Assembly: GCA_002345145.1 (NCBI GenBank)
Contig: DDVC01000129.1
Location: 1 to 37,232, forward strand
Length of the DNA stretch: 37,232 bases
Source: Bacteroidetes bacterium UBA2322
Lineage (GTDB): Bacteria > Bacteroidota > Bacteroidia > Chitinophagales > UBA2359
Reading direction: 5' to 3'
Within the stretch, counting starts at the first letter, position 1. Each line of letters begins with the position of its first letter. Positions 1 through 8,263 of the stretch are shown here, piece by piece. The notes beneath the pieces were generated by a model. The model worked only from the letters and a program-made list of their open reading frames with translations, made no database searches and was not told the DNA's origin. The position numbers were made by a program, and so were the translations under genes.

Positions 1-129
1 CAAACCCCTAACCCCCAAAACCCCAACCCTAACCGCACCAAAGCCGACAAAAAACCCGATAACTCCCAAGAACCCCAAGAGCCGCGCCGCAAGTTTATGG
101 AAAGACTTAAAAAGATTTTTTCTGACTAA
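1..129 (+). CDS. 3' end of an unidentified gene
   Basis: Frame 1 is open from the first base to the TAA at 127-129 and gives 42 residues. The first part is Pro/Asn/Gln rich (repeated NP pairs). The end is basic and amphipathic and finishes in MERLKKIFSD. This looks like a flexible linker followed by a short positively charged tail, but no family can be named from it. The gap to tyrA is 66 bp, so the gene could be co-transcribed with tyrA. Beyond the open frame and the native-looking codon use there is no proof that it is coding. Confidence 0.5.
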   Translation, partial: QTPNPQNPNPNRTKADKKPDNSQEPQEPRRKFMERLKKIFSD

Positions 130-195
130 AAAAATTATATTGCCCCGGCGCCACATCGGGTTATTACCTTCATTCACCCATTTCACCCCAGTTTT

Positions 196-1047
196 ATGAA
201 TCTAACCATAATCGGGCTTGGTCTTATAGGCGGTTCAGTTGCTCTTGATTTGCAGGCACGCGGTTTTACCCATCGGGTAACCGGTTTTGATGCCAATGAA
301 AACCATGCGCGGCTTGCCCTCAAGCGTGGCATTGTAAACCACATTGCTCCCACACTGCACCAAGCCATAGCCAATGCCAATTTGGTTGTACTGGCAGTGC
401 CGGTTAAGTACATTATAACCTTGTTGCCACAAGCGCTAACCCTTGCACCGCCAAATGCCACCATTACCGATATGGGTTCAACCAAGCAAACCATAGTGCA
501 AGCAGTAGCCAACCACCCCAATCGGAGCAATTTTGTAGCATCGCACCCTATGGCAGGTACTGAGTTTTCGGGTCCGCTGGCGGCTGTTTACAACTTGTTT
601 AACCAAAAAGCCGCCATCATTTGCAACAAAGAGCAAAGCCACCCCGATGCGCTCAGTATTGTAGAAAGCATGTATAGAACCCTTAATATGCGCCTTATTT
701 ACATGGATGCTGCCGAGCACGATATGCACGCCGCCTACGTATCGCACATATCGCACATTACCTCGTTTGCCCTTGCCAATACTGTTTTAGATAAAGAAAA
801 AAGCGTAGCCTCTATTTTTGACCTTGCCAGTGGCGGGTTTGCTTCTACCGTGCGCCTTGCAAAAAGCTCGCCCGAAACATGGAAGCAAATTTTTGAACTC
901 AATGCCCCCAACATTCTGGAAGTACTCAGCAGCTATATTACCTGCCTTACCCAATGGCAAGAACACCTCCAAAACGGCAATTTTGACCAACTTGCACAAA
1001 TGATGCACCAAGCAAACGCTATCGGGAAAATTTTAGATAAATCATAA
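196..1047 (+). CDS. tyrA: Prephenate dehydrogenase (tyrosine biosynthesis)
   Basis: This 283-residue protein should catalyse the NAD(P)-dependent oxidative decarboxylation of prephenate to 4-hydroxyphenylpyruvate in the cytosol. The N-terminus carries the Rossmann nucleotide-binding signature GLGLIGGS (residues 7-14). The family signature HPMAGTE starts at about residue 117, and a helical C-terminal half contains YVSHISH. The length fits monofunctional TyrA, with no fused chorismate mutase or ACT domain. The ATG start at 196 lies six residues before the glycine-rich loop, as expected. The next gene downstream makes chorismate precursors and prephenate, so the two form a small aromatic amino acid unit, a common arrangement in Bacteroidota. 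No promoter matching the TAnnTTTG type was found in the 66 bp upstream. Confidence 0.95.
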   Translation: MNLTIIGLGLIGGSVALDLQARGFTHRVTGFDANENHARLALKRGIVNHIAPTLHQAIANANLVVLAVPVKYIITLLPQALTLAPPNATITDMGSTKQTIVQAVANHPNRSNFVASHPMAGTEFSGPLAAVYNLFNQKAAIICNKEQSHPDALSIVESMYRTLNMRLIYMDAAEHDMHAAYVSHISHITSFALANTVLDKEKSVASIFDLASGGFASTVRLAKSSPETWKQIFELNAPNILEVLSSYITCLTQWQEHLQNGNFDQLAQMMHQANAIGKILDKS

Positions 1048-1102
1048 ACTAAACCACCTTTGTTTTTTCTTGTTTCTGTTCTACAACATCACCAAACACC
1101 AC

Positions 1103-2209
1103 ATGCACACACTACAAATTACCCCTTTAAACCAGTGGAACGTAGGCACAGACCTTGCCAAACCGGTTTACATATCAGGTCCTTGCAGCGCCGAAACCGA
1201 AGAACAGGTAATTGAAACCTGCGTAAGGATTGCCAAAAAACCCTACGTAAACATGCTTAGGGCGGGTATATGGAAACCCCGCACCCGCCCCAATAGCTTT
1301 GAAGGCATTGGCAGCGTAGGGCTGCAATGGCTTAAAGAAGCAGGTAAAATTACCGGTTTGCCCGTAACTACCGAAGTTGCCAATGCCAAACATGCCTACG
1401 AAGCCCTCCGAATGGGTATAGACGTGCTTTGGATTGGCGCCCGAACCACAGTAAACCCTTTTGCCGTGCAAGAAATAGCCGATGCCCTGCGCGGCGTTGA
1501 TGTGCCGGTTATGGTAAAAAACCCCGTTAATCCCGATTTGGAACTCTGGATTGGCGCTTTTGAACGCCTAAACCATGCCGGCATTACCAAAATTGCCGCC
1601 ATTCATAGGGGGTTTTCTACCTATGGTAAAAACAAATACCGAAACCGACCCCAGTGGGAAATCCCCATTGAACTCATGCGCCGCTTGCCCCAGTTACCCA
1701 TTATTTGCGACCCCAGCCACATCTGCGGCGTAAGGCATTTGCTGCAAGAAGTTGCCCAAAAAGCAATGGACCTAAACTTTACCGGCTTAATGATTGAGTC
1801 CCACATTCACCCAAGCAAAGCCCTAAGCGATGCCCAACAGCAAATAGAACCCGAAATTTACCACCAACTCATTGAAAGCCTTATCCTGCGCACACCCACC
1901 ATTACCGATGAAGGCTTTTTACATACCTTAGAAGACCTCAGAGAAATTATTAACGAACACGACGATAAACTCATAGACCTCCTCGCCCAACGCATGAAAG
2001 TATCACAAAAAATAGGCGAATACAAAAAAACCACCGGCATTACCATTCTGCAAAGCGCCCGATGGAGCGAAATTGTACAAACCCGATGCGAACACGGCGC
2101 AAAAGTGGGCTTGAGCGAAGACTTTATAAGCGCTATCTTTAACGCCATACACAAAGAATCTATCAGGCATCAGGCAAGTGTGATGAACATTAAAAACCAA
2201 AAACCGTAA
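1103..2209 (+). CDS. aroF: Bifunctional DAHP synthase / chorismate mutase
   Basis: The enzyme has 368 residues. The N-terminal two thirds is a KDO8P-synthase-like DAHP synthase, with GPCSAE near residue 27, KPRTRP, and HRGFS. It condenses phosphoenolpyruvate and erythrose-4-phosphate. The last ~90 residues (EDLREIINEHDDKLIDLLAQ onward) form an AroQ-type helical chorismate mutase, which makes prephenate, the substrate of the upstream TyrA. I chose the ATG at 1103. An in-frame TTG at 1070 would add 11 residues with no family counterpart and sits only 22 bp after tyrA. In this family the mutase domain often acts as the allosteric sensor for the synthase; that is family knowledge and is not visible here. 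The gap to tyrA is 55 bp, consistent with an operon. Confidence 0.93.
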   Translation: MHTLQITPLNQWNVGTDLAKPVYISGPCSAETEEQVIETCVRIAKKPYVNMLRAGIWKPRTRPNSFEGIGSVGLQWLKEAGKITGLPVTTEVANAKHAYEALRMGIDVLWIGARTTVNPFAVQEIADALRGVDVPVMVKNPVNPDLELWIGAFERLNHAGITKIAAIHRGFSTYGKNKYRNRPQWEIPIELMRRLPQLPIICDPSHICGVRHLLQEVAQKAMDLNFTGLMIESHIHPSKALSDAQQQIEPEIYHQLIESLILRTPTITDEGFLHTLEDLREIINEHDDKLIDLLAQRMKVSQKIGEYKKTTGITILQSARWSEIVQTRCEHGAKVGLSEDFISAIFNAIHKESIRHQASVMNIKNQKP

Positions 2210-2259
2210 CACAAATTTTCCCCTATCCTATTCAAAAAACCGCTTAAATAAAACATCTT

Positions 2260-3486
2260 TTGGAACGCATTACCCTTACACAACTCAGCCAGCTCGTAAA
2301 AATGGTTTTACAAGAAACCATTAAACCCGATGTTTGGGTAATAGCCGAAATATCCTCCTGTAAAATGGCAGGCAGGGGCGGTCATTACTACCTCGATTTG
2401 GTTGATAAAAGCCAAAATACCATTACCGCCAAAATGAGCGCCGCTATTTGGGCAAATACCTATGCTTATCTGCGCTCTAAATTTGGCGCTGATTTAAACA
2501 ACCTGCTCAAAGAAGGTAATAAAATACTGCTCCGATGCACGGTTGATTTTCATGAAGTATATGGCATGAAACTCATTGTTTCTGATATAGATGCATCGGT
2601 AACGCTGGGTGAGCTGGAACTGCGCCGACAACAAACCATTAACCGCCTTATCCAAGAAGGTTTCATCGGGTTAAATGCCCAATTGCCCTTGCCACAAGTT
2701 TTACAGCGCATTGCCGTAATTTCATCGGCAACGGCTGCCGGTTATGGCGATTTCATAAACCAAACCACCCAAAACCCCTACCAATACAAGGTGCAAACCA
2801 CACTTTTCCCCTCCTTAATGCAGGGCGAGGGAGTAGAACAAGACCTTATTGCACGCTTGCAAGAAATAGCAGAACGCCAACACCGGTTTGATGCAGTGGT
2901 TATTATTCGCGGCGGTGGCAGCAAACTCGATTTGGAAGCCTTTAACAACTACCAAATTGCAGTGGCTATTGCGCAGTGTCCGCTGCCGGTTTTAACCGGA
3001 ATAGGACACCAGCAAGATGAATCAGTAGCCGATTTGGTAGCACATACCCCCCTAAAAACCCCAACCGCCGTTGCCGAGTTTGTGCTGCAATCTTTTCTCA
3101 ACTTTGAAGCCCAATTGCTAAACCAATACAGCCAACTAAAAACCCTTACCCAAACCCTGCTAACCGAACAGCATTTTTACCTCCATACCACCGCTGCACA
3201 ATTAAAAAACATAGCCAATAACCGCCTCAGCCGCCAAAATCAACTACTACAAAACATTATGCCCCAAATGACTAAAAATGCCAAACATCTGCTGCAAATT
3301 CACCAAACCAAACTCCAACATTTAGAGCAAACATTTAACCTGTTTAATATAGACAGCCTGCTTCAACGCGGTTTTACCATTACCCGTCAAAATGGAAAAG
3401 CCTTAACCGGCGCACAAAAAGCCCTAAAAGGACAACCCATTGTTACCCAATTTAAAGATGGCGAGCTTACCAGTATGGTGCAGTAA
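2260..3486 (+). CDS. xseA: Exodeoxyribonuclease VII large subunit
   Basis: This 408-residue protein is the catalytic large subunit of exonuclease VII, which degrades single-stranded DNA in both directions. An N-terminal OB fold covers roughly residues 20-110 (DVWVIAEISS, GHYYLDLVDK). The nuclease core follows, with AVISSATAAGYGDF, RGGGSKLDLEAFN and TGIGHQQDESVADLVAHTP. A coiled-coil C-terminal region covers residues ~290-370. The start is TTG at 2260: the next in-frame ATG (2302) would remove the conserved first helix. The usual partner xseB, a small helical ORF, is not found in the 120 bp downstream and must be elsewhere. The protein is somewhat shorter than the E. coli enzyme, mainly in the coiled coil. 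Confidence 0.93.
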   Translation: MERITLTQLSQLVKMVLQETIKPDVWVIAEISSCKMAGRGGHYYLDLVDKSQNTITAKMSAAIWANTYAYLRSKFGADLNNLLKEGNKILLRCTVDFHEVYGMKLIVSDIDASVTLGELELRRQQTINRLIQEGFIGLNAQLPLPQVLQRIAVISSATAAGYGDFINQTTQNPYQYKVQTTLFPSLMQGEGVEQDLIARLQEIAERQHRFDAVVIIRGGGSKLDLEAFNNYQIAVAIAQCPLPVLTGIGHQQDESVADLVAHTPLKTPTAVAEFVLQSFLNFEAQLLNQYSQLKTLTQTLLTEQHFYLHTTAAQLKNIANNRLSRQNQLLQNIMPQMTKNAKHLLQIHQTKLQHLEQTFNLFNIDSLLQRGFTITRQNGKALTGAQKALKGQPIVTQFKDGELTSMVQ

Positions 3487-3533
3487 AACAACTTGCCCCC
3501 ATGAATCTGAATTTTATAAGCTAATAACCATAA

Positions 3534-3567
3534 TTGCCACAGGCTGCTAATAATTTTTGTACCTTTA
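3534..3567 (+). promoter_or_regulatory. Candidate Bacteroidota promoter of the 3610 gene
   Basis: A TTG at 3534-3536 is followed after 23 bp by TACCTTTA (3560-3567), one base off the Bacteroidota -7 consensus TAnnTTTG. Transcription would begin about 35 bp before the ATG at 3610. This is a motif match only. Confidence 0.4.
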
Positions 3568-3609
3568 CCCAAAACAACCTTGTTTTAGCCCACCCAAAAA
3601 CAATTTACT

Positions 3610-4416
3610 ATGACCAACACAAAACTAACCCTCTTACTCATAATAGCCCTCTGCTTTTATACCAACATGCTACGGGCTCAAAACCAAACCGAAACCTACC
3701 AAAAAGCAATAGACCAAATAAACTGTGCCACAGCAAAAAAAATGCTGACAAGTTTTGAGCGCGCATTTTTGGCAAAAAACATTACCGATTGCCGATACGA
3801 AACCATTGTTAGGGAAGTAAAAAAAATTCAGGAAAACCAAACCAAAGGCTATAAACAAGACATACTAAACATAACAAGCAAAATAAACGACCGCAAAAAC
3901 AGCATAGAAAACCCCAGTGAATATGTGGTTTTTGAAACAAGTTTAGACGACCTTGCCCTATTTGTGGAGGAGTCATATGCAAGTTTGTGCGGTAAATACA
4001 GAAAACCCACCAATAATGTTTGTAAAAATTACGAAGCAAATAACCAACAGTTACAGCAAGAAATCAGCGCTATTGTAAACAAAGCATTGGTGCAAATAGG
4101 TAAAAACACTTATGGCGGCGAAAAAGCCAAAGACCGACAACCCTTACCACCCCCTACTTCTACTACCGGAATTGCCACCCCTTCAGAAACCGAATCAACC
4201 AACCAACCTGCTGCCACCACACCCACTTCTGCCACGCCCGATAAAACACGCACATCGGGGTCAGATAACAATCTTGCCGCCCTTATTTCTACCATTGTAC
4301 TCGTTTTACTCATTGCAGCAGTAGGCTGGCTCTATAAAGAACAGCAAGAACTGAAAGAACAGTTAGAAGACATAAGAATGATGCTCAAAGTATATAACAG
4401 AAAAGAAAACCGATAA
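3610..4416 (+). CDS. Exported protein with one C-terminal membrane anchor, function unknown
   Basis: I do not recognise a family for this 268-residue protein. It begins with a signal peptide (hydrophobic LTLLLIIALCFY, probable cleavage after LRA near residue 23). A helical, Lys/Glu/Gln-rich domain follows to about residue 170 and contains several cysteines (NCATAKKM, ITDCRYE, SLCGKYR, NVCKNY). Next comes a low-complexity Pro/Thr/Ser linker (about residues 174-215), one transmembrane helix (LISTIVLVLLIAAVGWLY), and a short charged cytoplasmic tail likely to be coiled coil (KEQQELKEQLEDIRMML). The topology is thus periplasmic domain, anchor, cytoplasmic helix. The paired cysteines could form disulfides. 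It stands alone, with its own candidate promoter upstream and a repeat element downstream. Confidence 0.75.
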   Translation: MTNTKLTLLLIIALCFYTNMLRAQNQTETYQKAIDQINCATAKKMLTSFERAFLAKNITDCRYETIVREVKKIQENQTKGYKQDILNITSKINDRKNSIENPSEYVVFETSLDDLALFVEESYASLCGKYRKPTNNVCKNYEANNQQLQQEISAIVNKALVQIGKNTYGGEKAKDRQPLPPPTSTTGIATPSETESTNQPAATTPTSATPDKTRTSGSDNNLAALISTIVLVLLIAAVGWLYKEQQELKEQLEDIRMMLKVYNRKENR

Positions 4417-5113
4417 AGCAGCTTTACAAATCTTACGTGAGGTTGGAGTTATGAGCATGCTCAAAGGCTTACTAAAAAAGGATTTCAAACAGGTGGGGCG
4501 ATATATTACGGTGCGCTGCATCTTGTTAATCCGGGCATTTAACTTGGTTGCTACCTATATTACGGTGCGCTGTTCCTTTGCAAAACCCCAAAAGCGCATT
4601 TTAGGAGGCAGTAACACACAAGGGGCAGCGCCCCGTAATCTTGGTAGCACAGAGGCAAAAATGTTTTTATCAGGTGCAGCGCACCGTAATCTGTTGCCGG
4701 TTTTAACAAATACACCTAAACCTCACGCAGGCTTTATCCCATTGAGTGCTCATTTTAACTCCAACCTTGCGTTAAGTAGATACAAAAATCTGTGTCAATC
4801 AGCCGCATCTGTGTTATCCGTGTGCTGATGGCTGCCGGATTTGTGTGCATACGCAAAACAAAACCCTCTTAAACAAGATTGCTTGAGCTATAAAAGCATA
4901 ACAATATAAAAGGTATTTGCCAACACCAAAAATAATGCACATAAATCAGCATAAAATACGAGCCAATTGTACTATCTTTACGGCAAACAAAATACCGGTT
5001 GGCAAATAATGAAGCATATAACAAATGCGGCATACTGTTTGTCTGATTATGGTTGTTTTGTAAGTTGCTATTTAGTTCTATATATACCACTTAAGCAAAT
5101 AAACAATGCCCGA
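4417..5113. other. Non-coding stretch carrying a repeat element
   Basis: No convincing gene is seen in these ~700 bp. The left half is the inverted-repeat element described separately (4433-4775). The right half is A+T rich. In-frame starts upstream of the following kinase gene exist (TTG 4967, ATG 5009), but they would only add a sequence with no recognisable domain. No clear terminator was found for the 3610 gene. Confidence 0.6.
4433..4775. repeat. MITE-like intergenic element with terminal and internal inverted repeats
   Basis: The left end TTACGTGAGGTTGGAGTTA (4433-4451) is the reverse complement, with few changes, of the right end at 4756-4775. The similarity continues inward past the tip (TGAGC..CTCAA..GGCTTA on both ends). 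Inside are two direct copies of ATTACGGTGCGCTG (4505-4518, 4559-4572) and two inverted counterparts ending in CGTAAT (4622-4639, 4673-4690). The last two are themselves short G+C hairpins. The open frame across the element (4451-4828) is best explained by the repeat and not by a gene. A second, shortened copy lies at 36783-36886, which shows that this is a dispersed family. There is no transposase inside, so any mobility would depend on an enzyme elsewhere. Confidence 0.75.
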
Positions 5114-6571
5114 ATGAATACTGCACACGCTCCCAAATTTGTATTAGAAAACCTGCTGGAAGTACTTGAATATGAGCGCAAACGCATTAGCCTTACCCTG
5201 CACGACAGTGTACAAAACAAACTTCGCCTGCTGTTAGACGAAACGCACGACCCGGGAACAAGGCTAAAAATACAGGAAATTTTAGATGAGCTGCGCAATA
5301 TAGCCTATAATTTGGTGCCCAAAAGTTTGCAGGAGTTTTCGCTAAAAGAGTATTTGCTCATATACACAGCCACCCTAAACAAAACCTATAAGGGACAGTT
5401 TCATGTAGATTATAGGGGTAATGTGCAGATTGAAGTACCCAAAGACATTGAAACCGAGCTGTTTAACATTGTGCAGGAGTGCATGAATAATATAATTAAA
5501 TATACCGATACGCCGGTGGTTTTAATCAGGTACAACCAATTGCCCGATGTTTTAGAGTTGATTGTGCAGGATTTTGGCGAAGGATTTGATTTAGAAAGCG
5601 CCCTGCAAAAAAATTCTATCGGGTTAAAAAGCATATACTCACGTACCGATTTTGTGGGCGGCACCTGCAATATAAAAACCTCGCCCGATGGCAGCGGGGC
5701 AAGGGTAAAAATAACCCTACCCATACAAGAAAGTTGGAAAGAAGCCGAAGAACCAACCATTTTTGACCAAGATTTAGCCAAACAGATAACCGCTCCCGAT
5801 GTGCCCGCCACCCCCATTAACCCGAAGAAGAAAAACAAAACCATTTTATTGGTGGACAACCAGCCCGAAATTACCGAAGGACTGATAGCTATTTTAAAAC
5901 CCAATTTTCCGAAATGCACCTTTTATAATTGTACCAACACCGAAGATGCCCGAAAATGGTTAGCAAAATTTCCGATAGATGTGGTCATTACCGATATTAC
6001 CATGCCCGACCACTCAGGGCTTGAATTGGTGGAATTTGTAAAAAACCGGTATCCGCACGTAAAACGTATCATTTACAGCATAAACGATAACCCCGCTTAC
6101 GTTTATAGAGCAACGGTAAAACTAACCGTAGATGGGTATGTGTGGAAGGAAGATGCAGCCGGTACTGCCCACGAACAACACCAGTTAGCCAAAGCGCTTA
6201 CCCAAATTTTGGGCGGAGCAAACACGCCTTATTACAGCAGTCAAATAGAAGAAACAAGAAGTTATTTAGGTCCAAAAGCCTACTCAGAAGATGACCAAAC
6301 CCACAGGGATATTTTTAGGCAATATGCCAAGTTATTGAGAGAGATTGGTAAAAAAGATTTATTAAAAGGCAATGAAAAATGGCGAAAGCTGCTGAGCCAA
6401 AAAACCAGAGAAAGATTAAATATGATTGCCGATGCAGATAGTATAGACCGTTATTTCAGACAATACAAACAAAAACTGCACATAGATGACGACTGGGAAA
6501 TGATTCAGTTTTTGCTTAAAATAGCCAACGATTTTGGTTTTTACAGCGATGAGCAAAATACCAAAGCATAA
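5114..6571 (+). CDS. Soluble histidine kinase - receiver hybrid
   Basis: This is a 485-residue cytosolic signalling protein. Almost at once comes a NarL/DesK-type dimerisation and phosphoacceptor helix (YERKRISLTLHDSVQNK) with His30 as the probable phosphorylation site. A HATPase domain follows to about residue 210 (ECMNNIIKYT N-box, DFGEGFD, GSGARVKITLP). A Pro/Lys linker leads to a receiver domain, ~240-360 (ILLVDNQPE, phosphoacceptor Asp294 in VITDITMPDHSG). The last ~115 residues are an uncharacterised helical domain with no LuxR-type helix-turn-helix. There is no sensor or membrane segment, so the input probably comes from another protein or from the unknown domain. I chose the ATG at 5114 because it precedes the kinase helix directly; ATG 5009 is possible. 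The gene is monocistronic and is followed by a strong terminator. Confidence 0.88.
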   Translation: MNTAHAPKFVLENLLEVLEYERKRISLTLHDSVQNKLRLLLDETHDPGTRLKIQEILDELRNIAYNLVPKSLQEFSLKEYLLIYTATLNKTYKGQFHVDYRGNVQIEVPKDIETELFNIVQECMNNIIKYTDTPVVLIRYNQLPDVLELIVQDFGEGFDLESALQKNSIGLKSIYSRTDFVGGTCNIKTSPDGSGARVKITLPIQESWKEAEEPTIFDQDLAKQITAPDVPATPINPKKKNKTILLVDNQPEITEGLIAILKPNFPKCTFYNCTNTEDARKWLAKFPIDVVITDITMPDHSGLELVEFVKNRYPHVKRIIYSINDNPAYVYRATVKLTVDGYVWKEDAAGTAHEQHQLAKALTQILGGANTPYYSSQIEETRSYLGPKAYSEDDQTHRDIFRQYAKLLREIGKKDLLKGNEKWRKLLSQKTRERLNMIADADSIDRYFRQYKQKLHIDDDWEMIQFLLKIANDFGFYSDEQNTKA

Positions 6572-6591
6572 CAAACTTTAGCATTACTGTA

Positions 6592-6636
6592 AAAAAGCGG
6601 CAAAAGTCCTTTAAATTAAAGGTTTTTGCCGCTTTT
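6592..6636 (+). terminator. Rho-independent terminator, possibly bidirectional
   Basis: The arms AAAAAGCGGCAAAA and TTTTTGCCGCTTTT form a long stem around a loop that also pairs (CCTTTAAATTAAAGG). A T-rich tail on the right and an A-rich run on the left would allow function in both directions. It lies 20 bp after the kinase stop codon. Confidence 0.85.
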
Positions 6637-6642
6637 ATAATT

Positions 6643-6676
6643 ATCCAAATTGGATTATCACAAAATCCAATTTGGA
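6643..6676. repeat. Palindromic pair upstream of the radical SAM gene
   Basis: ATCCAAATTGGAT (6643-6655) and AATCCAATTTGGA (6664-6676) are near-palindromes and reverse complements of each other, 8 bp apart. A closely similar pair lies downstream of the same gene at 8064-8094. In both copies the right member runs on into C/TTGAATT. Confidence 0.7.
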
Positions 6677-6764
6677 CTGAATTATACCATGGAATTTATG
6701 GTTTTGATTGGTGAAAATAGGGAGATTCCTGTAAGAATAATCACCAATAGCTAAACTGTTTCCA

Positions 6765-8018
6765 ATGAAAAACGTACTTCTTGTTTCATTTGATTTAATT
6801 AGACCGGGTGAGGTAAACCAGTCTATTTCCATTGCATCATTATTGGCTTATGCAAAGACACAACCGGGTTATGGTATTGATTTTCAAATTACACATCATT
6901 GCATAAACATGTTTACGTTAGACAAAGATAAAGGTAGTGAAAATGTCTTTAACTCTATTTTGGCGTTAAACGTCCATCATTATGACATAATAGCATTATC
7001 TTGCTATGTATGGTCTGAATACCTTATTCACTCACTTATCAAAACCCTCAGGAGGGTGGGCTACAATAAAGCCATTCTTCTTGGTGGTTATCAAATTTCC
7101 TATTCTTCAAAAGAGTTACTTGAATTTGAATATCCCGACTGCCAGTATTTTGTGAGTGGATACGGAGAAAAAGGGCTCATTGATGCTATACATACAACCA
7201 TGCCATCGGGCACACCCTTATTTTTAAGTGAAAATATTGATTATACCGCTTTACCCTCTGTTTATACATCAGGCGAAATACAATTAACTCAACATCAACC
7301 AATGGTAAGAATGGAAACAAAGAGAGGTTGTCCTTACAGATGCTCCTTTTGTGCCCACAGAGATCTAAAAAGTAACAAAGTTTACCGAAGAATTGAAGAC
7401 AAAGTATTTGAGGAGTTGAGCCTTTTTAAGGAAAAAGAAGTAAAAAAAATAAACATTTTAGATCCTGTTTTCAATGTAGGAAAAGAATATCTGAATATAC
7501 TGGAAGAAGTTAAGCGCATTAACCTAAAAAGCCTTATTACAGTACAATCCAAAATTGAACTTATTATTAACCACGATGGGCAGCAATTTTTAGATTACTG
7601 TTCTGAGTTAAATCTTCATCTTGAGTTTGGGGTACAAACCATTCACGAGAACGAATATGCAGTAATTAAAAGACATAACTCAATTAACAAAATCAAAAAA
7701 GTATTGCATCTGCTAAATGATAGAAATATATCTTATGAAATTAGTATAATTTATGGGTTGCCTCAACAAACTGTTGAAAGTTTCAAAAGCACAATTGATT
7801 TTTTAAGTAATAATGGTTGCCAATACCTCACCGCTTATCCATTAATGTTACTTAAAGGAACTGAACTCTATGCTGAAAAAGCTAAATGGGGTTTCAAAGA
7901 AAAAGGGATCGGTGATTTTAATATCCCAGTTGTTGTAAGCAGCAACACATTTACCGAAGAAGAATGGCTAACTATGCATGAAATAGCAGGAAATCTAATG
8001 GCTAACAAGCGGTTCTGA
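6765..8018 (+). CDS. B12-binding-like radical SAM protein
   Basis: This 417-residue protein has an N-terminal Rossmann-like half resembling the B12-binding domain of BchE-type radical SAM enzymes (YDIIALSCYVWSE, LLGGYQIS, FVSGYGEKGL). The usual DxHxxG cobalt-ligand motif is not seen, so cobalamin binding is doubtful. The radical SAM core carries RGCPYRCSFCAH, with Cys189, Cys193 and Cys196 as the CxxxCxxC ligands of the [4Fe-4S] cluster. The TIM-barrel half ends with GLPQQTVESFKSTIDFL, typical of this family. The substrate is unknown; family members methylate or rearrange diverse metabolites, lipids and peptides. The gene stands alone between repeated palindromes and is more A+T rich than the genes to its left, which suggests separate acquisition. 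No cobalamin riboswitch was recognised upstream. Confidence 0.85.
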   Translation: MKNVLLVSFDLIRPGEVNQSISIASLLAYAKTQPGYGIDFQITHHCINMFTLDKDKGSENVFNSILALNVHHYDIIALSCYVWSEYLIHSLIKTLRRVGYNKAILLGGYQISYSSKELLEFEYPDCQYFVSGYGEKGLIDAIHTTMPSGTPLFLSENIDYTALPSVYTSGEIQLTQHQPMVRMETKRGCPYRCSFCAHRDLKSNKVYRRIEDKVFEELSLFKEKEVKKINILDPVFNVGKEYLNILEEVKRINLKSLITVQSKIELIINHDGQQFLDYCSELNLHLEFGVQTIHENEYAVIKRHNSINKIKKVLHLLNDRNISYEISIIYGLPQQTVESFKSTIDFLSNNGCQYLTAYPLMLLKGTELYAEKAKWGFKEKGIGDFNIPVVVSSNTFTEEEWLTMHEIAGNLMANKRF

Positions 8019-8063
8019 TTGTGTTATAAAATGCAAAAAGCTATTAATGCCGCTTTCTCAAAA

Positions 8064-8094
8064 ATCCAAATTGGAATCCAACTTGGATTGAATT
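8064..8094. repeat. Second palindromic pair, downstream of the radical SAM gene
   Basis: ATCCAAATTGGA (8064-8075) is followed by TCCAACTTGGATTGAATT (8077-8094), mirroring the pair at 6643-6684. The right halves (CCAATTTGGACTGAATT at 6668 and CCAACTTGGATTGAATT here) differ at two positions. A third related palindrome, ATCCATTTTGGAT, lies at 8186-8198. These may be operator sites or cassette-boundary repeats. Confidence 0.65.
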
Positions 8095-8120
8095 TTTGGG
8101 AGTAAACCGCCGTAATTTTG
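8088..8120 (+). promoter_or_regulatory. Candidate promoter of the NYN-LOTUS gene
   Basis: TTG at 8088-8090, 22 bp, then TAATTTTG at 8113-8120 fits the Bacteroidota -33/-7 pattern. The -33 element falls inside the second palindromic pair, so a protein bound to the palindrome could repress this promoter. Confidence 0.5.
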
Positions 8121-8263
8121 CGTTGTAGAAGAGAAAAGAAAAAAAGGCAGACTATAAAAACAGAAAAAATAAATTTCCTTCACTTATCCATTTTGGATTG
8201 GAACTAACCAACCCCCTTATAACGTTTACCACACATTACCCCACCACCATAAAACCGAAAAAG

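Noticed and set aside
1070..1102. Upstream TTG start for the DAHP synthase fusion
   Set aside because: It adds 11 residues without family counterpart; the ATG at 1103 is the better start.
4451..4828. Open frame of 125 residues
   Set aside because: It is made almost entirely of the inverted-repeat element, and its repeated peptide words (YITVRC) come from the DNA repeat. No domain or coding signature.
6677..6764. Cobalamin riboswitch upstream of the B12-binding-like radical SAM gene
   Set aside because: The A+T-rich 88 bp contain only the end of the palindromic pair and no B12-box-like sequence; the interval is too short for the full fold.
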